This document shows positions 45,586 through 55,295 of a stretch of DNA of 64,000 nucleotides, one piece after another. Source of the DNA: Aureobasidium sp. EXF-3400 (Eukaryota > Ascomycota > Dothideomycetes > Dothideales > Saccotheciaceae); NCBI GenBank assembly GCA_024195585.1, contig SWBL01000118.1, positions 1 to 64,000 of the forward strand, written 5' to 3'. Numbering within the stretch: the first letter of the stretch is position 1; every line of letters starts with the position of its first letter. A program made the position numbers and the translations under genes. The notes beneath the pieces are model-generated. The model saw only the letters and a list, made by a program, of their open reading frames with translations, was not told the DNA's origin and searched no databases.

Positions 45586-47139
45586 ATGGATCAAACTTCA
45601 GAAGCCCAACCACATGAGAAAGCCCCACCAAGAACCTCTGCCGAAACATCAACAACCAACGCAACAGGAACAAAAGATGAAGCTCTTGCACTGGCCGGCG
45701 AAACCGCACGAGCAATCGATCCAGCGATGGAACGTCGCGTTCTTCGCAAGATCGACCTCTTTCTAATGCCAGCTATGGTAATCGGCTATGGACTAGTCTA
45801 CTACGACAAAGCCATTTTGGGCAGTGCAGTACTATTCGGCATGACAGGAGACCTACACCTCACAGTCGTTGACCGCACTACCACTCCACCAACGACCAGT
45901 ACAGACCGCTTGAGTTGGGCCACTTCATTGTTCTACTTTGGCATGCTTGCTGGCTTATACCCGATGAGCTTCGCCCTCCAGAAATTCGATATCGGAAAGA
46001 TTCTTGGTCCTATAGTCGTTCTGTGGGGTGGCATTTGCATGTTGACTGCCGCAGTACAAGATTGGCGTGGTTTGTTCGTGCAAAGATTTGCCTTGGGATT
46101 TGTTGAAAGCATCATCCCTACTGGATTCTCCTGCATTGTCTCTGGCTATTATACTCAAAGGGAGCAGACCTTTCGACAAGCCTGGTGGTTCTCGGGTACT
46201 GGTCTCTTCACCATCATCGGGAGTGCGCTGAACTATGGTTTCGGCCAGATTACTGGAGGTGATCTTAGGCGCTGGCAGTATATCTATCTTCTTGCTGGTG
46301 CTTTGACAATCGTCTTTGGCGGCTGGTGTTTTTTGGTGCCAAACTCACCGGTCAGTGCTTGGTTCTTGACTGCTGAGGAGCGCATCGTTGCTGTCGAGAG
46401 GCTTCGCAAAGGCCAGACTGGTGTTCGCTGCAAGGAGATCAAGATGTACCAGATCAAAGAGGCTTTGATGGATGTCAAAGTGTACCTGGTGTTCATCATG
46501 ATGGGTTGTGCCTACACGGTCAATGGTGCTGTGGCTGGCTTCGGCCCATTGATCGTCAGCACCTTTGGCTGGAACACTCTGCAATCTATCCTCTTACAGT
46601 TTCCTGTCGGCGGCATCAGCTGGTTGGGTATCTTGCTCGCTGGCTTCATCCCACTCTACGTTCGAAATGTCAGAGTCTTCATTCTGGTCGTTTGCTGTCT
46701 GCCTGTCATAGCTGGCTGTTGCATGATCTGGAAGTCAGATTGGACACATCATGCTCCTGCTCCAGTGGTGGGTTACTCAATCATCGGATTCTTTGGTCCT
46801 GTGGTTTCGCTCATCATCGCGCTGGGCATGTCGAACGTGGCCGGCGCGACAAAGAAGAGCTTCATGTCTGCTGCTATCTTCGTCGCCTACTGTGTCGGCA
46901 ATATCGTCGGTCCGCAGCTCATCAAAAGTGAGACTCGTCGTCAACACTATCCCGAGCTTTGGACTGGACTCATCATCTTTTACTGCATCACGATTACCGC
47001 TTCTGTCACTTTGTGCTATGTGATGTGGCGTGAGAACAAGCGAAGAGATCGACTCAACCTGAACGAGGAAGACGCTGATCGACTGGCGTTCAGAGATCTT
47101 ACTGACAAGGAGAATCTGCATTTCCGATATGTCCTGTGA
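45586..47139 (+). CDS. MFS anion:cation symporter (allantoate permease Dal5-like)
   Basis: Single-exon gene, 517 residues counted from ATG 45586. The frame is open a little further upstream, but MDQTSE follows an A-rich leader. Twelve hydrophobic segments. ACS-family features: RRVLRKIDLFLMPAMVIGYGLVYYDKAILGSAV in TM1, GKILGPIVVLWGG, RFALGFVESIIPTGFSCIVSGYYTQREQ between TM4 and TM5, and AGATKKSFMSAAIFVAYCVGNIVGPQL in TM10-11. Substrates of relatives include allantoate, nicotinate, tartrate and pantothenate; none can be chosen here. It is convergent with the alcohol dehydrogenase. Confidence 0.86.
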   Translation: MDQTSEAQPHEKAPPRTSAETSTTNATGTKDEALALAGETARAIDPAMERRVLRKIDLFLMPAMVIGYGLVYYDKAILGSAVLFGMTGDLHLTVVDRTTTPPTTSTDRLSWATSLFYFGMLAGLYPMSFALQKFDIGKILGPIVVLWGGICMLTAAVQDWRGLFVQRFALGFVESIIPTGFSCIVSGYYTQREQTFRQAWWFSGTGLFTIIGSALNYGFGQITGGDLRRWQYIYLLAGALTIVFGGWCFLVPNSPVSAWFLTAEERIVAVERLRKGQTGVRCKEIKMYQIKEALMDVKVYLVFIMMGCAYTVNGAVAGFGPLIVSTFGWNTLQSILLQFPVGGISWLGILLAGFIPLYVRNVRVFILVVCCLPVIAGCCMIWKSDWTHHAPAPVVGYSIIGFFGPVVSLIIALGMSNVAGATKKSFMSAAIFVAYCVGNIVGPQLIKSETRRQHYPELWTGLIIFYCITITASVTLCYVMWRENKRRDRLNLNEEDADRLAFRDLTDKENLHFRYVL

Positions 47140-47300
47140 GCGAGCCACATGTTTAAGAGGTCTATGAGGAACGAAGAGTCTTTAACTAATACTTCGTATT
47201 GCATCATCTACACATCTATGTATGCAGGTCCAAGTCTTCCAATGGTGTATCCTTCTTCCAAATGAAGGTCTCTTCTTCAAGTCGTAAAGTCTTCGAGTGT

Positions 47301-48589
47301 TTACTCGTCGTTGCAAAGGACATAGCGGTAACGGGCCTTGCCTGCTTCCATGTCGACAATGGCTGCGTTTGCATCCTTCATCGATCGCTTTTGAATCCAT
47401 GGATGAATCTTCTTGTCGGCGGCCAATTTCAACATTTCGTTGATTTCTTCGGGGCTGCCAATAGCGCTACCGCCAACCTTGACGCCGTTGCCGATGAGAG
47501 TGAAAGCATTGATGTTGGGTAGCTCGCCACCGTCGGGTGCACCAACCTGGATGAGAGTTCCCTTGGTCTTGAGCATGCCCACGTAACCCTCGAGAGGCAT
47601 CTTTCCGCTAGACACGGTAGAGACGATCAGATCAAGAGTGCGACGGTTCTCTGATGCCCAGTCCTTGTCGTCATCGGTAGCGATGTATCTGTCGGCGCCG
47701 AGCTTGAGGACCTCGTCCTTCTTGCTTGCCTTACGAGAGATACCGACAACCTCATCGGCTCCGAGAGCCTTGGCGAAGAGGACACCGAAATGACCGAGAC
47801 CACCAACACCGACGATACCAACCTGTGAGGTGTTAGATTATGTTTGTGGTATTCGGCGACTTTCCAATCTTACCTTCTTGCCAGGTCCAGCGCCGTAGTT
47901 CTTCAAGGGCGAGTAAACTGTGACACCACCACACAGCATGGGAGCTGCCTCAGCACTGTCGAGACCCTCGGGAATGTTGAAGACGAAGTTGCCAGGGTGA
48001 CGGGCATAGGTAGCGTAACCACCGTAACTCTTGCCGGATCCATCCTTGTACTTGTCGCCGTATGTGTTGGTGACGTTCAAGCAGTGGTTCTGTTCGCCGT
48101 TCTTGCAGTCCTCGCACTTGCCGCAGCTGTTCGATTGAGCGCCGACACCGACTGTGAGGGAGTCAGTGATGTGACGTCGCAGGGATAGAGTTCAAGATGA
48201 ACGTACCTCTGTCGCCAACCTTGACGTGCTTGACGTTGCTTCCGACCTTGACGGCCTTGCCGACAATCTCGTGGCCGACGCAGCAAGCTAGGGTGAGAAG
48301 TTAGCTGATTCGTAAAGCAATTCAAGCGATACCAGCAAAGCTTACGGTATGGTGTCTCTCCCCATCCGGACTTCAACATGTGCAGATCGGAACCGCAGAT
48401 ACCACAGTGGGAAACCTTGATGTCGACATCGTCGTCGCCTTCGGACAGTCAGTCATTTTCTTGTTGATTGCAAACCTGACTCTACTCACTCCACTTCTTG
48501 GGCTCGAATTCACCCCACTTCATGTTGCCCTTGACGGACTCAGGGTCATGGCCGAGCCAGCCTTCGAACTTGTAATCAGTGCCAGACAT
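47301..48589 (-). CDS. Zinc-dependent alcohol dehydrogenase (NADP-type, Adh6/cinnamyl alcohol dehydrogenase family)
   Basis: Cytosolic medium-chain dehydrogenase, 357 residues. Exons on the minus strand: 48589..48490, 48438..48346, 48287..48207, 48151..47874 and 47822..47301. Catalytic zinc ligands are in CGICGSDLHM and CCVGHEIVGKAVKVG. Structural zinc is held by CGKCEDCKNGEQNHC. The cofactor motif is GIVGVGGLGHFGVLFAKALGA with SRKASKKDEVLKLGADRY, as in NADP-preferring Adh6/7. Closing residues RYRYVL match family ends. Likely reduces aromatic or branched aldehydes (family inference). Confidence 0.9.
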
Positions 48590-49672
48590 TTTTGTTGATT
48601 GAATTGGTGTATATGTAGTGGGGGAAAAGTGTCAATTGGACAGAAATAAGTTGTGTCGGGAAGGAGCAGCACTCTCCCCTCGACTTATAACTGCCCTAGC
48701 TCAACAGCTCCAAAACTGGTGATCTCATCGGCGAGCATAAATCTAGAGCTTCACGGCGGAGATAGTGTATGGCCGTCCTTTTAGCCACGGAACGCAGCGG
48801 AGAATGTCACAGTGGTGCTTGGGTTGTCACAAACTGTCTGTAAGGGGCAATCATGATGCTCCACACCGGAGTTAGAAGCCATCTGCGGGGCATTACTTCA
48901 GCCCTTATCGATGACGTCGAATTCGAACGTTCTGACCGCTGTTGATCGGCCGAAACCCATTCCAAATGTTTTGACAACACAAGCTACATCTCATCTGCTT
49001 TGTAAAATGCTTACAGCTGCAAGTTAGTCACAAGAAAGCTAAGGTTAGATGCTGCAAATTGGCACGATCCCACGTCACGGATCCCGACAGCTCTTGAGTT
49101 GGCAGGTCCACTATCTCAGAAAAGGAAACTTCCAGTTACTGCAACTTCCCTTCACAGCGCCATCTCTGGCTACACGTTTTCAACTCATCTTGTGCATATC
49201 TGAGTTCTTCTTATGTTTTGCTCCAAGACTTCTCGCGATGCTATACTGACACACGCTAGCGAGCACAAAAAGGATACGCACAGCGTGTTATAAAACTACA
49301 TCTAAGAAGTCGAGCCAGGACTCAAACTCGTTTGAAATGGCAAACCCTTGCCAATGGCACTCCCTTCGCCCATCCAGAAAATGAGTACTTTGCGGCCCGT
49401 TGGTACCAAGTGGACAAGCATCCGGGATATTGACAGACAAACCCACGGCCAAGTTTGTCTTTTGGCCATACTCAGAGCCTCTGGGCAGCAGCCCCTTTGT
49501 GGGGTCCGATCATGCTACCACGATCGATAGACGGCCCACAGAATACCCAATGAGTGACGAGGAGAGGGGAAAAGTTCTCATCGAACGCCGTCAATTGACA
49601 ACGCAAAAAGTCGTACAGAGGGACGAGCACCTCTGCAACATGCCAGAAAACGACAGACCTTAGCCCGGCCAA
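48590..49672. other. Intergenic region upstream of the alcohol dehydrogenase
   Basis: About 1.1 kb. A near-CRE (TGACGTCG) lies at about 48913-48920. A short open frame at 49400-49663 has no family similarity. No tRNA fits the sequence near 49300-49340 despite a T-loop-like GAGTCC on the minus strand. Confidence 0.35.
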
Positions 49673-49800
49673 CCTCCCCACGTGTCGAACTCTATCACTC
49701 CCATCCCGCTCTCTCAACAACAACACGTAGGCGGCGCTGGAGCCATGAAAATGCACAGTCCTTTCTAGACTGTAGCAAGGTCCACAGAGAGTCGGAAACA
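49673..49800. mobile_element. MITE-like half element (left arm only)
   Basis: Begins CCTCCCCACGTGTCGAACTC, then TATCACTCCC, and includes ATGAAAATGCACAGTCC and CCACAGAGAGTCGG, matching the left arms of the elements at 31853 and 32110. The right arm is missing. Weaker relics of the ATCAAAATGCACA block occur at about 50308 and 50482. Confidence 0.6.
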
Positions 49801-50626
49801 TAAGCGACGCTCCACAAGCAGTGCTTCACCATCGAGGCCTACGAAAGAGCCAAAAACAGAGGTGATGTGACTTGACAATACTCGATCTAGGCTTCTTGTA
49901 CTTACTCGAGACCAGATCTCCGATAGCGAATCCGATATTTCAGATACGGAAAGGATTAGAGATGACGACTTTGGTGACGTCGGTCTCAGACAGACTGAAG
50001 AAGAGGAGGAGTTGGGAATGGTAGCAAGGGTATATCCGGGCCCACCTCAAAGAGCCAAACTTGACCATAATGGAGAAAGAATCTGGAGGCCTTGTTAGTC
50101 GAGCACGACGGAGACGACCTCTGGTATGATACCGCTGCCTATGCAATGACGGGCATTGCCGCTCAGGAATACTTCGCACTGCAGTGGACAGTCCGCCTAT
50201 CACATACTGTAAGGACAAGGATCGAGCTCGCCAATCCCATCGCCGAGACAGAGGTAGACGAAAGCGCGTTTTGTCTCGGGTTCTGGCGTTTTCATCGAGA
50301 CACTATCAAAATGCACAATATTTTAGAAGCTGCAAGAGTTTCCATTGAGAAACAAGAGTGGTATCTGCTTTCACTGGACACAGTCAGGTTTGATGACAAC
50401 ATTATGATTTTTCATAGCACTACCTTACAGAGCCCATGAGGAGAGGATGTATCTCAGAAGACCTTACAGTGCATCAAAGTAACTATCAAAATGCACAGTA
50501 TGTTTGCCAGTCGCGCCCGTATCCCGTGAAAGCCGCTCAAACGCTTGCTTCTCAATGGTCAACTCTGCGAATGCGAATGTGTCACGCTTTTTGACAAACA
50601 TGTATTTGTGAGTCGTAGTTGGTGAG
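49801..50626. other. Intergenic region with MITE relics
   Basis: One plus-strand open frame (50092-50439) has no recognisable family and overlaps a diverged MITE block. I do not call a gene here. Confidence 0.35.
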
Positions 50627-51292
50627 ATGAGTGAGCCACCCAGTCTAGATAAGTACGTTGAATGGTGTAACGCTCACATTACCCTTAAAAGCCAGCAGTA
50701 CTCGGTCTACCCATAAAGACGGGAAAAGAATTCCTCCACCTCCCGCCCGCCGAACACCAGTCCCTGCTCAGACAGATCGGAGCATACTTGATGGGGATTT
50801 TTTACGAGAAGGGCAATCCGGTCCATTGGTATGCAGGCTCTGGCACTGCAAGAGAAGGACAAGGCATGTTCAATCGTTGGCAATACGGCTACGATAATGT
50901 CATCGACAATGCCAGACATGGGATACAACCCAGCCAGTCGCTTTCGCCGTCCAGCTACATTCGGCTCTTGACCAAGCCAGGTTATACCGTTCATATCAGG
51001 CCAGTCCTGCTGGTCGGGTACGCACACGCCCGAAAGGCGCATGTTGTTGCTTTTGATCTCACCGACTTGGTGAATGGCCTAAACCTTGAGCTTCCTCCTT
51101 CTGGCCAACCAGGCAGGACTCCAGTGGTGATTACATCGTTCCCCGCTGCCGTGCCTCCAGACGTGAGAAACGTCGCCATGCTCAATGATTGGACATGGCT
51201 GCGACCACGGTGCCGATACAGGGACGTGGCAACTTTTCCCGCTTGAGGGCGAACTGTTTTTCGGCTACGAGGTGGCTTACTACGCATCATAG
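50627..51292 (+). pseudogene. Orphan gene relic, paralog of 31164-31838, with apparent frameshifts
   Basis: Reads from ATG 50627 (MSEPPSLDKYVEWCNAHI) into a stop near 50715. The homologous frame then continues shifted (KTGKEFLHLPPAEHQSLL, LMGIFYEKGNPVHWYAGSG, RWQYGYDNVIDNARHG, YIRLLTKPGYTVHIRP, AAVPPDVRN), and shifts again near 51180 into MIGHGCDHGADTGTWQ and a stop at 51292. The paralog's tail has a corresponding DHGCTHDPG, which supports the last frame. So two single-base frameshifts break an otherwise continuous protein of about 220 residues. Family unknown; no signal peptide is obvious. Confidence 0.55.
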
Positions 51293-51423
51293 CAAGTCAT
51301 AGATAATTCACAACACTTGCAATTGTTCACTGGTTAGGAAAGTTTATATAGACTGAAGAGATAATCAATTCGTATCAGATATAAGAAAAAACAAAACTTA
51401 TAGAACCATACCGAGAACACAAA

Positions 51424-52428
51424 TCAATGGTAGCCGTTAGTGCCGTTGCTTCCGTTCAATCCATTGCTTCCATTTGATTGAAGCTTGTTGACATTGATCC
51501 TCGGCAGGTCTGCGAATTGAACTGCAGCATGAATTTCCTTGTCTGCACCTTCGGCAAGGGGCATGAGCGGCGAGCGTACGGTAGCATGATTAAGGATACC
51601 TCTTGCCACAAGAGCGTGCTTCAACGCAACAGTTCCTTCCATGTGGCTTCCGCGGTGGTACACAGCTCTAGTCAGGGGCAGCAACTGGTCGTGCAACTGT
51701 CTGGCTCTGGCGTAGTCCTTGGCTTTGCCGGCTTCGATCATTTGAATCAAGAGCTCAGGAGCGATGTTTCCATAGCCGACGAGGAAACCGTCAATGTCGA
51801 AGGCTGTGTGAAGGAGATACTCGTCGTGACAAGTCAAGATCTGAAGCTCGGGGCGCTGCTTGTGGATGATGGGGATCTCAACGTCCCAGCGGCGCATGTT
51901 GCGGACACCGTTCTTCATGGCAAACACACCGGGTTGAGCTGAGATATCGAGCATGGTCTGCAGACTGTAGGTTGCCTTGGTGTTGTCGGGATATTGGAAG
52001 AGAATGAGAGGGAGTTTGCTGGTCTCGTAGACAACCTTGTAGCGGTCCTGAGGTGCGCCATCTTGGTAACCAAATCGCAGCCATCCATGCGAAGGGTAGA
52101 GGAGGCCGGCCTTTGCACCCGCAGCTTTGGCGCGCTTGGCTTCTAGTGCTGCTACTTCGGTGCCTTCGCCAGTGATACCAGCAATAATAGGAATCCTGTC
52201 CTTGACAGATCGAACGAAGGCCCTGATGACTTCTTCTTGTTCGTCTTGAGTCAGGAAGGTTCCCTCACCGGCATGACCTAGGACCACGAGACCGGTGACG
52301 CCCTCAATGCTTCCCAGCCATGAGCCAAGGCGCTGGATGGCATCGTAGTCAACAGAGCCGTCCTCGTTGAAAGGTGTGACAGGGGCAGGGGTAAGACCTC
52401 TGAGATCGATGTTGATAGAGTCGCTCAT
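51424..52428 (-). CDS. Dihydrodipicolinate synthase (DapA)-family lyase/aldolase
   Basis: Class I aldolase-fold enzyme, 334 residues from ATG 52428. The open frame extends 59 codons further upstream, but homology begins just after this Met (LRGLTPAPVTPFNEDGSVDYDAI). Family motifs: VTGLVVLGHAGEGTFLT (GTTGEG equivalent), PIIAGITGEGT, LILFQYPDN with the active-site Tyr, and K172 in FAMKNGVRNM as probable Schiff-base lysine. Fungal members of this family cleave or dehydrate sugar-acid or hydroxy-oxo-acid substrates rather than make lysine precursors. Asn/Gly repeats form the tail. Divergent from a Dal5-like transporter, which suggests uptake and catabolism of one substrate. Confidence 0.85.
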   Translation of the reverse strand: MSDSINIDLRGLTPAPVTPFNEDGSVDYDAIQRLGSWLGSIEGVTGLVVLGHAGEGTFLTQDEQEEVIRAFVRSVKDRIPIIAGITGEGTEVAALEAKRAKAAGAKAGLLYPSHGWLRFGYQDGAPQDRYKVVYETSKLPLILFQYPDNTKATYSLQTMLDISAQPGVFAMKNGVRNMRRWDVEIPIIHKQRPELQILTCHDEYLLHTAFDIDGFLVGYGNIAPELLIQMIEAGKAKDYARARQLHDQLLPLTRAVYHRGSHMEGTVALKHALVARGILNHATVRSPLMPLAEGADKEIHAAVQFADLPRINVNKLQSNGSNGLNGSNGTNGYH

Positions 52429-53070
52429 TGTGGAAGCTGGGATGGTTCGTAGCTGAAGTGCTGAGAAAGTATGATGTGATGAGTAGAGAATATCTAGTGG
52501 AGAGGAAGAGTCGTCTGTATTTATGTCCTCTCCGGTTGATGGGTTCTGCATGGTGTATGAAAGATCTGCCGACTTTCGTGATGCACTAATCTCCAAACAT
52601 TCCATGTTTGGTGCACTCGTAGTGTGACTGTGGAGTCAGACGTGAACAACATCGGTATACCCCGCACTGGTCGATCTACAATTGATGGAAGGATTCCTGA
52701 GAGTGACAGTCCGAGAGTGCCGGATTTCTATGGCGTCTGCCGGATTTCTGATCATGTCAGCTTCGGATTTCCGGACTCGGTCTGAGAACCCACGGACTCT
52801 GTCCGGATTTCCACCGTGAGCTTTGGTGGCGTTCGGATTCGAGCCCTACCACACACAGGAGTCCAGCATCCGGCTCATGAAGCCGTTTTGTGGAGTCGAG
52901 AAACTGGGGATGCGTGGAGCAGAGTATGTAAGGTTCTTTGCGCGACCATGACTGATACTCTCTCCGCATTTGGGCTATATAACACAGTCAGTCCGATCGA
53001 TTAGGAATAGACGGATACACCAGACCATCTCATCTATCCTAGTCCTTTGGTGAACCAGACCACCTTTGTC
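52429..53070. promoter_or_regulatory. Divergent promoter with five CGGATT(T)C repeats
   Basis: CGGATTTC occurs at 52721, 52741, 52764 and 52804, with CGGATTCG at 52834. Start-to-start distances are 20, 23, 40 and 30 bp, close to whole helical turns. At 52764-52773 the copy forms CGG-N4-CCG, and at about 52793-52805 there is CGG-N7-CCG, both forms used by Zn2Cys6 dimers. A Zn2Cys6 gene lies 2.3 kb away at 55296. Confidence 0.6.
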
Positions 53071-54939
53071 ATGCCGAATTCAATTCATTCTCTAAAGGAA
53101 ATTGACGCGGAGAAACACGAGATGGTCCCTACTGAGAAGATTGCTCGTGGACAGAATGAACATATCTCAGCTGCCGATGCAGAGTTCCTGGCAGGCTTCA
53201 CTGATGAACAACGACGACAAGTCCTTCGTAAGGTCGACTGGAGATTGGTGCCAATGCTTCTCATCCTTTACTTGATCTCCTTTATCGATCGAGCCAACAT
53301 TGGTATATTGCTACCCGTCAGGACCACCGCCAGACATGCTGACCAGCACAGGTAATGCCAAAATCGAAGGCTTGCTGAGGGATCTCCACATGACCGGCAC
53401 AGAATACAACATTGCACTGGCGATCTTCTTTATTCCATACACTCTTGCCGGTGAGTTCCTGTTGTCGAGCTGTTGAAGCGTCAACTGATCCAAGCTCAGA
53501 GATACCAAGTAACATGATCCTCGACAAGTTCAATCGGCCGTCCGTCTTTATGGGAACGATCGTCTTCATTTGGGGCGTGGTCGTGATGTGCACTGGATTC
53601 GTGAAGAACTTTGCTGGCCTCTGCGTAACAAGAGTCTTCTTGGGCCTGTTTGAGTAAGCCTCACGCACACAAGGGCTTACCTGGGATCGTACTGACTCGA
53701 TCTTTAGAGCAGGATTCTTCCCAGGCGCTATCCTGACGATCAGCAAATGGTACCTGCCTCACGAAAGCCAGACCAGAATCGCGATTTTCTTCACCGCTAG
53801 CGCTCTAGCTGGTGCATTCTCTGGTCTTCTCGCGTACGGTATCGTCAGAATGGATGGCGTGGCTGGACTTGAAGGATGGAGATGGGTATGTTCAGAGCAG
53901 CTCGAATGATGACAAGTCACTGACTGAACTGCGCAGATCTTCATTCTCGAAGGACTGGCTTCCGCAATTGCAGGGTTGGCTTGCTTCTGGCTCTTGATCG
54001 ACACACCCGCCTCCTCGACGAGTTGGCTGACGGCCGACGAAGTTCGATACCTTGAGCTGAGACAAGTGGCCATTGGTAGGGTCAAGCCTGTAGGACACAA
54101 GGAGAAGCACTTTGACATGCGCGTCTTTATGACAGTGCTGAAAGACTGGAAGATATACCTCCTCATTCTTGCCTTTTGGTCCAACGTCACCCCAAACTAC
54201 GGACTCAAGTTCACCATGCCTCAGATCATGAAGAACATGGGCTATACATCAGCAAACGCCCAACTCTTGACCATCCCGGCATATACCGTTGGTGCGATAT
54301 CAGCATACAGCTTCTCGGTCGTCTCAGATCGCTTCAAGTGGCGAATGCCAACGATTGTTGTACCGCAGATCGCAGTGGTCGTCGCATACGCCATCTTGTT
54401 TGCGAAAGCCGCGGAGATCAAGGAGAATATCGCAGTGTGTTACTTCGCAGTATGCCTGGCATGCTTTGGGTGAGTAGGCCAAACTTCAGGACGGTGACAG
54501 AGTCCAGAGCTAACGATCTCTTTCAGGTTGTACCCTATCGGTCCAGGCGTGCAAGCTTGGAATATGAACAATCTTGCAGGTCCAACAAAGAGGTCCATAG
54601 GCATTGGCTTCATGACCGGTATTGGCAACATGGGAGGTGAGAATATAACCCGAACCAATGGCTCAACTACCATGATGACTAACAGTGTTCTGATGCTCAG
54701 GTATCACCGGATCCTTTATATTTATTGAGAAGGAGGCGCCAAAGTATCCTACTGGTTTCGGTAGCTCATTGGCGTTTGCTGCGGCCGGCATCGTAGCTTG
54801 CCTTCTACTTGAGTTACTCTTGTGGAGAAGCAACAAGAAGAATGCGGAGTTTTCGGAAGACGAGATTAGAGAAAGATACACTGATGAGGAGTTGGACCAG
54901 ATGGGTGATAAAAGTCCGCTGTTCAAGTACACGTTGTAG
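53071..54939 (+). CDS. MFS anion:cation symporter (Dal5/Tna1-like), divergent from the DapA-family gene
   Basis: Membrane transporter of 514 residues. Exons 53071..53302, 53352..53450, 53500..53653, 53708..53885, 53937..54469, 54527..54636 and 54701..54939. Features: RRQVLRKVDWRLVPMLLILYLISFIDRANIGNAKIEGL in TM1, AEIPSNMILDKFNRPSVFMG, FEAGFFPGAILTISKWYLPHESQTR between TM4 and TM5, and WKIYLLILAFWSNVTPNYGLKFTMPQIMKNMGYTSANAQL in TM7-8. All seven exons join in frame. It probably imports the substrate of the neighbouring lyase (inference from context). Confidence 0.87.
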
Positions 54940-55295
54940 ATACATCGACGAAGTCGTAAACAGAGACTTGGCGTGCATGGAGGAAGGCGCCTCTAAGCCG
55001 GTGTTGCCCCGGGTGCCACCATGCAATCTCAAAATCTTCCGTCACAACCCACCAGAAGCATCCATCACTAAAGACGAGTTGTGAAACATTGGCTGCACTG
55101 AAAGATCATGCACTGTTCTTATTTGTGTTGACCTTTGACAAAGATATCAAGCCGCTGGTCAATGTCGAGTTTCTCACGTATGTTAAGGTTTCGCGGCAAT
55201 CCTTCGTCAAGGAGATCCCCGCACTCTGGCACTTCGATCCTCTCAGCATGACATTGTCCTGGTGAAGATTGTCTTTCAGACATGAAGGTGTGATC
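54940..55295. other. Intergenic region before the Zn2Cys6 gene
   Basis: 356 bp without recognised features; same-strand spacing between transporter and regulator. Confidence 0.35.

Noticed and set aside
49250..49345. Possible tRNA on the minus strand (GAGTCC T-loop-like sequence)
   Set aside because: The T-arm does not pair properly and no D-arm, anticodon arm or acceptor stem can be fitted.
49400..49663. 87-codon plus-strand frame
   Set aside because: No similarity to any family and lies in a repeat-rich intergenic region.
50092..50439. 115-codon plus-strand frame
   Set aside because: Overlaps a diverged MITE block, no homology and no start context; treated as chance.
52429..52605. Upstream in-frame ATG extending the DapA-family protein by 59 residues
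   Set aside because: The extension is of low complexity without homology, while the Met at 52428 directly precedes the conserved N-terminus.
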